Of a stretch of 64,000 nucleotides of DNA, positions 44,593-52,928 are shown piece by piece (within the stretch, counting starts at the first letter, position 1; each line of letters begins with the position of its first letter). The notes beneath the pieces were generated by a model. That model ran no database searches. It had not been told where the DNA came from and worked only from the letters and a program-made list of their open reading frames with translations. The stretch is from Microbacteriaceae bacterium VKM Ac-2854 (GTDB taxonomy: Bacteria > Actinomycetota > Actinomycetes > Actinomycetales > Microbacteriaceae). A program made the position numbers and the translations under genes. The DNA lies in contig JABMLH010000007.1 of NCBI GenBank assembly GCA_013205085.1, forward strand, positions 62,001-126,000. Direction: 5' to 3'.

Positions 44593-45828
44593 CTAATTCT
44601 GGCGCGAGATGTCTTGCCGCGGTCGTGCGGCGGGGGAGGCGACTCCCGCGAGAACCACGAGGGCGAGCACCAGGAACAGCGCGTTCAAGATGCCGAAGGA
44701 TTCGCCGAGGAAGCCGAGGACCGGCGGCCCCACCAGGAAGGCCACGTAGCCGATGGTCGCGACCGCACTGACTCGGGCCGTGGCGTTCGCGCCGTCGGCG
44801 GCGGCCGACATCCCGACCGGGAAGCCGAGCGAGCTGCCCAGGCCCCACAACACGGCGCCGATCACGGCCACCGCATCGACCGGAGCGAGGATGAACAGCA
44901 GGATGCCGATCACCGCGAGCGCGGCCGACGCCTGCAGCACCGGCACGCGACCGAAGCGGTCCAGAACCGGACCGCCGAGCACACGCCCGACCGTCATCGA
45001 GACCACGAACACGCCGAAGACCACGGCCGCGGTGGTCTTGTCGACGTGGTGACCGTCGACCATGGCCAACGTGAGCCAATCGTTCGCGGAGCCCTCGGCG
45101 AAGGCCATCCCGAGCATGATCAAGCCGATGAGGATCAGTCGCGGGTCGCGCCACACCGTCAGCTGCGAGCGCACGCGCGTGATGAACCCGCCCCGAGCCT
45201 CTTCGGAGTGCTCGACGTGCACATCGAGGTCGTCCCGCACCGGAACGAAACGGACCGCGACGACCGCGGCCACCACGACCAGGCCCGCGATGATCGCCAG
45301 GTGCACCGCGACGGGGAGCCCGATCGCGGAGGCCGCGGCCCCGAGGCCGGCACCGGCGACGGTGCCGAAGCTGAAGAACGCGTGGAACAGCGGCATCAGC
45401 GTCTTGCCGATCGCGGTCTCGTTCGCCGCGCCCTCGATGTTCATCATCACGTCGACGGCACCGTTACCCAGGCCCAGCATGGCCATGCCGACGAAGGCGA
45501 CGGGAACCGCGCCGAGCACGTCGGCCCCCACGCCCAGAACAGCCAGGCCGGCCGCGCCGACGATGAGAGAGACGAGCATGCCGCGCCGCGCGCCCAGCCG
45601 CGCCATCACGCCGGCGGAGAGCGTGAGGCCCACGATGGAGCCGATCGACATCGTGAGGATGAGCACTCCGACGCCGGCCGTCGTCAGCTCGAGCTCGTCG
45701 CGCACCGTCGGGGTACGCGATACCCAGCTGGCGATGCTGATGCCGCTGAGCACGAAGATGGCGAAGATCGCGTTGCGCCAGGCGATCAGGCGAACGGGGG
45801 CGAGCGTGGGGGACACGGCGGAGGTCAT
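44593..45828 (-). CDS. MFS transporter, YbjJ-like
   Basis: A 411-residue transporter with 12 spans. It has the YbjJ/FucP-like start (RNAIFAIFVLSGISIASWVSRTPTVRD) with the loop GVMARLGARRGML as motif A. The second half has VGRVLGGPVLDRFGR. Members are putative sugar or drug permeases. It is divergent from a LacI-type gene over 188 bases holding a perfect palindrome, which suggests LacI control and a sugar-like signal. Confidence 0.88.
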   Translation of the reverse strand: MTSAVSPTLAPVRLIAWRNAIFAIFVLSGISIASWVSRTPTVRDELELTTAGVGVLILTMSIGSIVGLTLSAGVMARLGARRGMLVSLIVGAAGLAVLGVGADVLGAVPVAFVGMAMLGLGNGAVDVMMNIEGAANETAIGKTLMPLFHAFFSFGTVAGAGLGAAASAIGLPVAVHLAIIAGLVVVAAVVAVRFVPVRDDLDVHVEHSEEARGGFITRVRSQLTVWRDPRLILIGLIMLGMAFAEGSANDWLTLAMVDGHHVDKTTAAVVFGVFVVSMTVGRVLGGPVLDRFGRVPVLQASAALAVIGILLFILAPVDAVAVIGAVLWGLGSSLGFPVGMSAAADGANATARVSAVATIGYVAFLVGPPVLGFLGESFGILNALFLVLALVVLAGVASPAARPRQDISRQN

Positions 45829-45919
45829 GGCGATCCGAGACAGACGGGAGTGGGTGGGGGAGTGGGCCGTTGCGTTGCGGACGACGGTGTCGAGCGGTTC
45901 CGATTCGCGGCGCCGAAGG

Positions 45920-45933
45920 TCGAATCGATTCGA
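45920..45933 (+). promoter_or_regulatory. LacI-type operator candidate
   Basis: TCGAATCGATTCGA at 45920-45933 is a perfect 14-bp palindrome with central CG, in the gap between divergent MFS and lacI genes. LacI-family operators commonly have a central CG. Confidence 0.5.
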
Positions 45934-46016
45934 TCCCGGTGTTCGACTAAGCTACCCAACGCCGATCGAGTGGTCAAGGCGCGCCCGCGCCGCCTCGTCG
46001 CGATTCAGGAGGGCCC

Positions 46017-47084
46017 GTGTCGCAGCCGCCTCGTGTCGCGCGCCCCACCCTGGCGAAGGTGGCCGCGCGCGCCGGCGTCTCCGCCTCCACCGCATCCCTG
46101 GTGTTCAGCGGATCCGGGCCGGTGTCGGAGGCGACGAAGGAGCGGGTCCTCGCGGCGGCGGAGGAACTCGACTACGCCGGGCCCGATCCGCGGGCGCAGT
46201 CGCTGCGTCGCGGCCGCTCGGGGATCGTCGGGGTCGTGCTGGACGAGCGTGTGCTCTACGCGTTCCGGGATCCGATCAAGATCGCGATGCTCGACGGCAT
46301 CGCCGACGTGCTCGGCACGATCGGCGCGGGCATCCTGCTCCTTCCGGACACGGGCGACGCGCCCGCGCTGGACACCGCTCCGGTCGACGCGATGATCCTG
46401 GTCGGCTGCAGCCCGAAGTTGTACGACGCGATGGCCGTTCTGCAACGGCGCGGCGTACCCGTTGTGGTGATCGAGGGCGCCGCGCAGGACGGTGTGCCCG
46501 TGATCACCCTCGACAACCGGCCCGCGACCGCGATGATCGCGCGGCACCTGCAGGAACTCGGCCATGAGCGAGTCGAGGTGGTCACGCTGCCGTTCGAGGT
46601 CGGGCGCGTCCGTGGCGCGATCCCCGCGGATTGGCAGCACAGTTCGACGATCACCACGGTCGAACGGCTCGAAGGCGCCCGCGACGTGTATCCGGGCATC
46701 GGTGGGGTCGTCAGCGGGGCGAGCTTCGTCGAGGAGGGCGTCATCGCCGGTCGGGCGCTGCTGGCGGACCGCGCGCCGGGGGAGCGGCCGACCGCCGTCA
46801 TCGCCCAGAGCGACCTGCTCGCGGCGGGTGTCATCCTCGCCGCGGAGGAGCTCGGCCTCTCCGTTCCCGAGGACCTGAGCGTTGTGGGATTCGATGGGGT
46901 GCGCGTTCCGGGCTTGGCGGCGGACTACGACCTGACCACGATGGTGCAGCCGGCCGTGGAGAAGGGGCGTGCGGGTGGTCGCGCCGTGATCGATCTCCTC
47001 GAGGGGCATGACGCGGTCGCCGCGTCGTTCGAGGCCGCATTCCACCGCGGGAATACCACGGCGGCGCCGCGCGACGCGGTCTGA
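46017..47084 (+). CDS. LacI family transcriptional regulator
   Basis: A 355-residue repressor. The helix-turn-helix reads LAKVAARAGVSASTASLVFSG (residues 12-32), and the hinge helix is RAQSLRRGRSG. The sugar-binding fold follows, with SPKLYDAMAVLQRRGVPVVVIEG and the C-terminal LSVVGFDGV that typically contacts ligand. The GTG has an AGGAGGG site. It is divergent from an MFS transporter gene and probably controls it. Confidence 0.92.
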   Translation: MSQPPRVARPTLAKVAARAGVSASTASLVFSGSGPVSEATKERVLAAAEELDYAGPDPRAQSLRRGRSGIVGVVLDERVLYAFRDPIKIAMLDGIADVLGTIGAGILLLPDTGDAPALDTAPVDAMILVGCSPKLYDAMAVLQRRGVPVVVIEGAAQDGVPVITLDNRPATAMIARHLQELGHERVEVVTLPFEVGRVRGAIPADWQHSSTITTVERLEGARDVYPGIGGVVSGASFVEEGVIAGRALLADRAPGERPTAVIAQSDLLAAGVILAAEELGLSVPEDLSVVGFDGVRVPGLAADYDLTTMVQPAVEKGRAGGRAVIDLLEGHDAVAASFEAAFHRGNTTAAPRDAV

Positions 47085-47104
47085 GCTCACCGGCTCACCG
47101 AAAG

Positions 47105-47113
47105 TTATCCACA
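47105..47113 (+). promoter_or_regulatory. Isolated DnaA box
   Basis: A perfect TTATCCACA lies in the 71-base gap between convergent lacI and MATE genes. It is the third perfect copy in the window. A single box has little predictive value. Confidence 0.3.
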
Positions 47114-47155
47114 GAGTTCTGCATACCCTGTTCGAAACTCCCTTCGAGGCGATGT

Positions 47156-48454
47156 TCAGTGCAACCAGACATCGCTTCGAGCACGCAGGCCGAGCGTGAG
47201 CGCGCGCGCCCCGAGATAGCCCAGCGCGAAGGCCAGCCAGAGCCCGAGCAGCCCCCATCCCGCCGGCGCCGTGCCGGCCAGGAGCGCGAGGGGCGCGAAC
47301 ACGGCGAGGTTCAGGAGCCCGGAGAGCGCGAGGTACTTGCCGTCACCGGCGCCGATCAACACGCCGTCGAGCACGAAGACGAAGCCGCCGAGCGGAGCCG
47401 TCAACCCGACGATCGCGATCAGTGCGGGCAATTGATTCCGCACGCCCGGGTCACCCGTGAAGACGAACGGCAGGAAACCACTGGTGGCGGTTACAACGAG
47501 ACCGAGCCCGCCACCGGCGAGGATCCCCCAGAACACGCAGCGATTCGTGACCCGCCGCGCCTCGGCAGGGTCCCCCGCGCCGAGCAGCTTTCCCAGCAGA
47601 GCCTGCGCCGCGATCGCGACGGCGTCCAAGGCGAAGGCGACGGTGGAGAAGATCGTCATCGCGATCTGGAACGCCCCGAGTTCTTCGGCGCCGAGCGAGG
47701 TCGCCACGGCGACGGCGATCAGGATGGCGGCGCGCAGGCTCGCCGTCCGCAGCAGGAGCCAGCCTCCTGAGCTCGCCGAGCCGAGCACGCCGCGACGATG
47801 CGGGCGGAGCGTCGCTCCTTCACGGCGCGCGAGACGTATAGCCAACGCGGCATACGCGGCGAACATCGCCCACTGGGCTGTCACGGTGCCGAGCGCCGAG
47901 CCTGCGATTCCGAGGCCCGTCGGGTAGATCAGCACAGCGTTCAGCAGTGCGTTCGCGATGAAGCCGAAGCCGGAGACGAGCAGGGGAGTGCGGGTGTCCT
48001 GCATTCCGCGCAGCAGGCCGGTGAGCGCGAAGATGCCGAGCATGGCGGGGATTCCCGCCATCGAGATCGCGAGATACGTCACCGCGGCGGCCGCGACAGC
48101 GGGCTCCGGATCGAAGAGCGCGACGACGGGACCGGCGAGCACCGCGCCGACGACGGCGAGCACCGAGCCGATCCCCAACGCGAGCCAGCCACCGTCGATG
48201 CCCGCGGCCACGGCGGCTCGCGTGTCGCCGGCGCCCAATGCTCGGGCGACCAGGGGAGTGGTGCTGTAGGCGAGGAACACCATCAGGCCGACGACGGTCT
48301 GGATGACGGCGGCCCCGATCGCGAGTCCGGCCAGCGGAACGGTACCGAGGTGTCCGATCAGCGCGGAGTCCGTCAGCAGGAACAGCGGCTCCGCGACGAG
48401 CGCCCCGAGGGCGGGAATCGCCAGTCGCGCGATCTCCCGGTCCACCGCCTGCAC
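47156..48454 (-). CDS. MATE family efflux transporter, DinF-like
   Basis: A 432-residue, 12-span exporter of the MATE family. The start VDREIARLAIPALGALVAEPLFLLTDSALIGHLG is the DinF subfamily pattern, with matching repeats in each half (GAGDTRAAVAAG and GAGDPAEARRV). Such proteins export cationic drugs or metabolites using Na+ or H+. The GTG at 48454 starts at the family register. Repeat B2 lies between this gene and the divergent ABC operon. Confidence 0.9.
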   Translation of the reverse strand: MQAVDREIARLAIPALGALVAEPLFLLTDSALIGHLGTVPLAGLAIGAAVIQTVVGLMVFLAYSTTPLVARALGAGDTRAAVAAGIDGGWLALGIGSVLAVVGAVLAGPVVALFDPEPAVAAAAVTYLAISMAGIPAMLGIFALTGLLRGMQDTRTPLLVSGFGFIANALLNAVLIYPTGLGIAGSALGTVTAQWAMFAAYAALAIRLARREGATLRPHRRGVLGSASSGGWLLLRTASLRAAILIAVAVATSLGAEELGAFQIAMTIFSTVAFALDAVAIAAQALLGKLLGAGDPAEARRVTNRCVFWGILAGGGLGLVVTATSGFLPFVFTGDPGVRNQLPALIAIVGLTAPLGGFVFVLDGVLIGAGDGKYLALSGLLNLAVFAPLALLAGTAPAGWGLLGLWLAFALGYLGARALTLGLRARSDVWLH

Positions 48455-48471
48455 CCGTCCAGCGTAGGTCG

Positions 48472-48548
48472 TCTGCGAGGGACCCCCGCAGCGCGCGAGG
48501 GCGCCCCTCCCGCGGGGTCCGCCGCGTGCTGGCGGGGTCCCTCGCAGA
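48472..48548. repeat. Palindromic repeat, family B, copy 2
   Basis: Outer arms TCTGCGAGGGACCCCCGC and GCGGGGTCCCTCGCAGA with the inner inverted stretch CAGCGCGCGAGG. It is in the divergent gap between the MATE and ABC genes, so it could influence both promoters rather than act as a terminator. Confidence 0.88.
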
Positions 48549-48600
48549 GAGCGTGGTGTTCGGGATTCACAAAGTTGTGAAGTGGGCGTAGCTTGCGGTT

Positions 48601-49491
48601 ATGGCTGCGGTGATCGAGACAGTGGGTTTGCGCAAGAGCTTCGGCCGAGCGGTCGCGCTCGACGGACTCGACCTGACGGTTCAGGCGGGGGAGGTGCACG
48701 GCTTCCTCGGGCCGAACGGTGCCGGCAAGTCGACGACCATCCGGATCCTGCTGGGGCTGATCCGCTCCGGGGGCGGATCCGCGACGCTCTGGGGGCGGGA
48801 TCCGTGGCATGACGCGTCGGATGTGCATCGACGGATCGCGACGGTGCCGGGAGACGTGGCGCTCTGGCCGAACCTCACCGGCGGCGAGGCCATCGACGTG
48901 CTCACGCGACTGCGTCGGGGCGAGCCGGCGGCGGGGGAGCGGGAGCGACTGCTGCAGCTCTTCCAACTCGATCCACGCAAGAAGGTGCGCGCCTACTCGA
49001 AGGGCAACCGGCAGAAGGTGGCGCTGATCGCCGCCTTCGCCACGCCGGCCGAGCTGTACCTGCTCGACGAGCCGACGTCGGGTCTGGATCCGCTGATGGA
49101 GCAGGTGTTCCGCGACGAGGTCCGGCGCGTGGCGGATCGGGGGGCGGCGGTGCTGCTGTCGAGCCACATCCTCGCGGAGGTCGAGCAACTCTGTCGCCGC
49201 GTCACGATCATCCGCGACGGCGTGACCGTCGAGACCGGCACTCTCGAGCAGATGCGGCACCTGACCCGCACGGAATTCGCCTTCGTCGGCTCCGCGGCGG
49301 GACTGCCGCCGGTGCTGCACGATGTGAGTCGCGATGGGGAGCGCACCCGATTCACCGTCGACAGCGACGACGTACCGGCGGTGCTGGCGGCGCTCGCTCA
49401 GCGCTCGGTGACGGGGCTGACCGTCGCGCCGCCGTCGTTGGAGGAGCTGTTCCTGCGGCACTACGGTGCGCGGGAGCAGCAGAGCGCATGA
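48601..49491 (+). CDS. ABC transporter ATP-binding protein
   Basis: A 296-residue ATPase of an export complex. Walker A is GPNGAGKST (residues 37-45), the signature is YSKGNRQKV, Walker B is LYLLDEP, and the H-loop is SSHI. The C-terminal 70 residues form an extra regulatory domain. It overlaps the permease gene by 4 bases (ATGA). The three-gene set with a MarR/GbsR-type regulator is the polyketide-antibiotic-exporter type. Confidence 0.94.
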   Translation: MAAVIETVGLRKSFGRAVALDGLDLTVQAGEVHGFLGPNGAGKSTTIRILLGLIRSGGGSATLWGRDPWHDASDVHRRIATVPGDVALWPNLTGGEAIDVLTRLRRGEPAAGERERLLQLFQLDPRKKVRAYSKGNRQKVALIAAFATPAELYLLDEPTSGLDPLMEQVFRDEVRRVADRGAAVLLSSHILAEVEQLCRRVTIIRDGVTVETGTLEQMRHLTRTEFAFVGSAAGLPPVLHDVSRDGERTRFTVDSDDVPAVLAALAQRSVTGLTVAPPSLEELFLRHYGAREQQSA

Positions 49492-51110
49492 CCGGGTTCT
49501 GGACGCTGCTGCGGCTGCGACTGCGCCGCGATCGATGGCAACTGGTGGTCTGGGCGCTGGGGTGCGGGTTGCTCGCGGTGGTCACGGTCGTCGCCGTCGC
49601 CCGCGAGTACGGCGACGGCGCGGCGCGGGCGGCGCTGCTGCAGCTCGCGACCGGCGATCAGGCCCTGCTGGTGCTGCGCGGAACGGCGCGGGGCGCCGAG
49701 CTCGGCCCGCTGATCTTCTTCCAGATCGGCGCGTTCCTCGCCGCCATGACCGGCCTGATGAGCACCTTCCTCGCCGTGCGGCATTCGCGGGCGGACGAGG
49801 AGTCGGGGATCGCGGAGCTGGTGGGCTCGACGGCGGCGGGGCGGGCGGCCCCGTACGCCGCGACGCTGCTGCACGGCGCGTTCGTGAACGTGGTCGTCGG
49901 CGCGGCGATCGCCATCGCGTTCATCGGCGGTGGACTCGACCCGGCGGGCTCCGTCGTCGCGGGTGCCGCCTGCGCCGGAGCGGGCATCGTCTTCGTCGCG
50001 ATCGGGCTGTGCTGCGCCCAACTCGTGCGCACGTCCCGGGCCGCGAACGGCCTCGCCGCCGCGCTCGTGGGGGTGGCGTACCTGCTGCGTGGGCTGGGCG
50101 ACGCGACCGGCAGCGTCGCGGCGGATCACCTCTCCCTCGTTCCGGCATGGCCGAGCCTGCTCTCGCCGATCGGCTGGGCTCAAGCGACGAATCCGTACAG
50201 CGGAGACGATCTGCTGCCTCTCGCCGGCTGCCTGCTCGGGGCCGCCGCGTTCGGGGCGCTGGGCGTGGCGTTGATGCTGCGTCGGGACGCCGGGTCCGCG
50301 ATCCTTCCCGAGCGCCCGGGACGCGCATCCGCTCGACGATCGCTGAACGGTACCGTCGCGCTGACGCTGCGGCTGCAGCGCGGCTCGATCGTCGGCTGGT
50401 GCGTGGCCGGCGGGCTGCTCGGTGTGCTGATGGGCACGCTGTCGAAGACCGCGATCGAGGCTGTGCAGGCGAATCCGGCGTTCGGTGCGGCGATCGCGAG
50501 TATCGCGCCGGGATCGGATGCTGGCGCACTGCGCGACCACTTCATCGCGGCGCTGATGGGGATCGTGGGGATCACGGCGGCCGGATGCGCGACGCAGCTG
50601 ATGATGCGGGCGCGGCAGGAGGAGGCGAACGGCACCGCCGAGGTCATCCTGTCGACCGGTACCTCGCGACTGCGGTGGTTCGGTGGCTACCTGGCGGCGG
50701 GCGCCCTGACGATCGTGCTGGTTCTGCTCGTCGCCGGGCTGCTCGCGTCCGCCGCGTTCCTTGCGAACGGAGAGGATGCCTCCGTCGTTGCGGCGTGTCT
50801 CGCTGCGGCCGCCGCTCAAGTGCCGGCCGCCCTGATCTACCTCGGGCTCACCGGAGCGATCGTCGCGATCCTGCCGCGGGCGACGATCCCGGCGGGCTGG
50901 TCGCTGCTGACCGTCGGGCTGTTCCTGGGCCAACTGGGCGGCCTGATCGGGGCGCCCGACTGGCTGCGCGACGTCTCACCGTTCGTGCACACGCCGGCCC
51001 TGCCCGGCCCCGACCCGAACTGGTCCGGCGGTATCGTGATGCTTCTCGTGGCCGTGGCACTCGCCGGGCTCGGCGCGGTCGCGCTGCGCAGAAGGGACCT
51101 GACGACGTGA
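49488..51110 (+). CDS. ABC transporter permease, polyketide-antibiotic exporter-like
   Basis: A 540-residue membrane subunit with about 12 spans. It resembles the exporters of polyketide antibiotics (TnrB3-like family): an N-terminal LRLRLRRDRWQLVVWALG, an extended central loop, and two halves with similar folds (ARHSRADEESGIAELV-like in one, ARQEEANGTAEVILSTG in the other). It pairs with the preceding ATPase. It is followed by the regulator with a GTGA overlap. Transported compound unknown. Confidence 0.88.
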   Translation: MTGFWTLLRLRLRRDRWQLVVWALGCGLLAVVTVVAVAREYGDGAARAALLQLATGDQALLVLRGTARGAELGPLIFFQIGAFLAAMTGLMSTFLAVRHSRADEESGIAELVGSTAAGRAAPYAATLLHGAFVNVVVGAAIAIAFIGGGLDPAGSVVAGAACAGAGIVFVAIGLCCAQLVRTSRAANGLAAALVGVAYLLRGLGDATGSVAADHLSLVPAWPSLLSPIGWAQATNPYSGDDLLPLAGCLLGAAAFGALGVALMLRRDAGSAILPERPGRASARRSLNGTVALTLRLQRGSIVGWCVAGGLLGVLMGTLSKTAIEAVQANPAFGAAIASIAPGSDAGALRDHFIAALMGIVGITAAGCATQLMMRARQEEANGTAEVILSTGTSRLRWFGGYLAAGALTIVLVLLVAGLLASAAFLANGEDASVVAACLAAAAAQVPAALIYLGLTGAIVAILPRATIPAGWSLLTVGLFLGQLGGLIGAPDWLRDVSPFVHTPALPGPDPNWSGGIVMLLVAVALAGLGAVALRRRDLTT

Positions 51111-51574
51111 GCGACGACGCCCGGATCGAGACCGCCGTGACGGCGTTCGCCGAGGAGGCGGCCGCCGCCCTGGCCGCCGCCGGATTCCCGCGGATGCCCG
51201 CGCGGGTTCTGATGGCGCTCACGGTGACCGAGTCGGCGCGGCTGACGTCGGAGCAGCTCGCGGCCACGCTGTCGGCGAGCCCGGCGGCGATCTCCGGGGC
51301 GGTGCGCTACCTCGAGACCGTCGGGATGCTGCATCGGCACAGCATCCCGGGATCGCGTCGCCACCTCTACGGCCTGCCGGAGCACGCCTGGTACGCCGCA
51401 TCGTCCGGTCGCGACGGCCTGTATCTGCACCTCGAGTCGCTGTCGGAACGCGGATCCGCCGCGCTGCCGGCGGGCTCCGCCGCCGCCGCCCGCGTCGACG
51501 AGATGCGCGACTTCTACCGCTTTATGCGCGAACGGATGCCGGCCCTCCTGGAGGAGTGGCGCTCCGGCCGCTGA
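51107..51574 (+). CDS. MarR/GbsR family transcriptional regulator
   Basis: A 155-residue winged-helix protein: FPRMPARVLMALTVTESARLTSEQL, then TLSASPAAISGAVRYLETVGMLHR as recognition helix and wing. GbsR-like regulators often lie next to ABC exporter genes and repress them. The start codon overlaps the permease stop, so it is co-translated with its targets. The stop is directly followed by repeat B3. Confidence 0.88.
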   Translation: MSDDARIETAVTAFAEEAAAALAAAGFPRMPARVLMALTVTESARLTSEQLAATLSASPAAISGAVRYLETVGMLHRHSIPGSRRHLYGLPEHAWYAASSGRDGLYLHLESLSERGSAALPAGSAAAARVDEMRDFYRFMRERMPALLEEWRSGR

Positions 51575-51579
51575 CCCCC

Positions 51580-51655
51580 CTGCGAGGGACCCCGGCAGCG
51601 CGCGAGGGCGCCTCAGCCCGCGGCGCCCTCGCGCGCTGAAGGGGTCCCTCGCAGG
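51580..51655. repeat. Palindromic repeat, family B, copy 3
   Basis: Arms CTGCGAGGGACCCC and GGGGTCCCTCGCAG with an inner inverted region around CGCGCGAGGGCGCC. It lies between convergent genes, and the ltrA stop codon falls inside it. Confidence 0.9.
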
Positions 51656-52842
51656 TTGTTGAGGAGGGTGAGGGTCACGAGGGCGGCGACGAGCATGGCC
51701 ATCGTCGCGACGGTGACGGTGAGGCCGAGAGGGCCGGCGACGAGGGGGAGCGCGAGCAGGACCAGGTCGATCACGATCATCGGCGCGAGCGAGGGGCGGC
51801 GACCCGCGACGAGACGCGCGTGCAGCAGGCGGATCAGGGTGAACGCGAGCACGAGCGGGATGGCGACGGCGAAGGCGACGACGGTGTCCGAAGCCTCACC
51901 GTGTCCTTCGGTGGCCGCGACGACGACCTCGATCGCGGCACCCAGCGCGGCGATCGCGGCGAAGATCACGCCGTGCCCGTACCCCCAGATGTAGCTGAAC
52001 CGGAACCGGAAGCTGCCGGAGGCGTGCGCCTCCAGGCCGGATTCGAGCCCTTGGCCGGCGGGGACGAGGAAGTACAGCCACCAGATGCCGAACAGCATCA
52101 CGATCGCCGCGACGGCGACGATGATCAGCTGCTGGTCGACGTGGCCCTCGGCGAAGGCGGCGGTGAACGCGCGACCGGCCGAGACGACGGACTCGCCGAG
52201 CACGATGATCGTGAAGAGTCCGTAGCGCTCCGCGATGTGATCGGGATGCCAGCTGGCCTCGCCGAAGCGGACGGCGAGGACCGGCAGCGCGAGCTCCAAC
52301 GCGACGAGCACGATCCACGACACGAGGCCGAACTCGGGTGGCAGCAGCAGTCGCAGCGCCCAGAGCGAGGTGATCGCGACGAGGCCGGTCGCCTCGGCGA
52401 TGGCGTAGCCTCGCGCGGTCGGATCCTGCACCGCGGCGCGGATCCACTGCCCGACGAGCCCGGCGCGCATGATCGCGTAGCCGACGACGATGAGTCCGAA
52501 GTCGCCGTCGAACGCGGTGGGGATGCCGGCGGCGAGCACGAGCACCCCGACCATCTGCAGCATGGTCAACAAGCGGTACGGCACGTCGTCGGTGTCGAAG
52601 GCGCTGGCGAACCAGCTGAAGTTCAGCCAGGCCCACCAGATCGCGAAGAAGACGCCGCCGTAGCCGACGATGCCGGCGCCGACCGCGCCGACCTCGATCG
52701 CTCCGGCGAGTTCGAGGCCGGCGATCGCGATCGCGGCGACGAAGGTGAGGTCGAACAGAAGCTCCAGCGGAGTGGAGGCGCGGTGCTTCTCGTGCGGATC
52801 GCGTTGCGTCATGCGCCGCAGCAGGGTGATCTCGGGGGCCAA
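51613..52842 (-). CDS. ltrA: Low temperature requirement protein A family membrane protein
   Basis: A 409-residue protein with about 12 hydrophobic spans. The LtrA signature is RDPHEKHRASTPLELLFDLTFVAAIA, followed by AERYGLFTIIVLGESVV. Function is unclear; the name comes from a Listeria cold-growth mutant. The TTG at 52842 with an AAAGGCGA site fits the family N-terminus; ATG 52812 is the alternative. The last dozen residues (RGTPSAREGAAG) are encoded by repeat B3, which supplies the stop. Confidence 0.85.
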   Translation of the reverse strand: MAPEITLLRRMTQRDPHEKHRASTPLELLFDLTFVAAIAIAGLELAGAIEVGAVGAGIVGYGGVFFAIWWAWLNFSWFASAFDTDDVPYRLLTMLQMVGVLVLAAGIPTAFDGDFGLIVVGYAIMRAGLVGQWIRAAVQDPTARGYAIAEATGLVAITSLWALRLLLPPEFGLVSWIVLVALELALPVLAVRFGEASWHPDHIAERYGLFTIIVLGESVVSAGRAFTAAFAEGHVDQQLIIVAVAAIVMLFGIWWLYFLVPAGQGLESGLEAHASGSFRFRFSYIWGYGHGVIFAAIAALGAAIEVVVAATEGHGEASDTVVAFAVAIPLVLAFTLIRLLHARLVAGRRPSLAPMIVIDLVLLALPLVAGPLGLTVTVATMAMLVAALVTLTLLNNLRGTPSAREGAAG

Positions 52843-52928
52843 TGCTCGCCTTTCGTCGGCTGCGAGTATGGCACGGAGGTGTGACGGGGGCTCAACTCCC
52901 GGGGTCGTCGCGCGCGAGAGCTGTTCGC

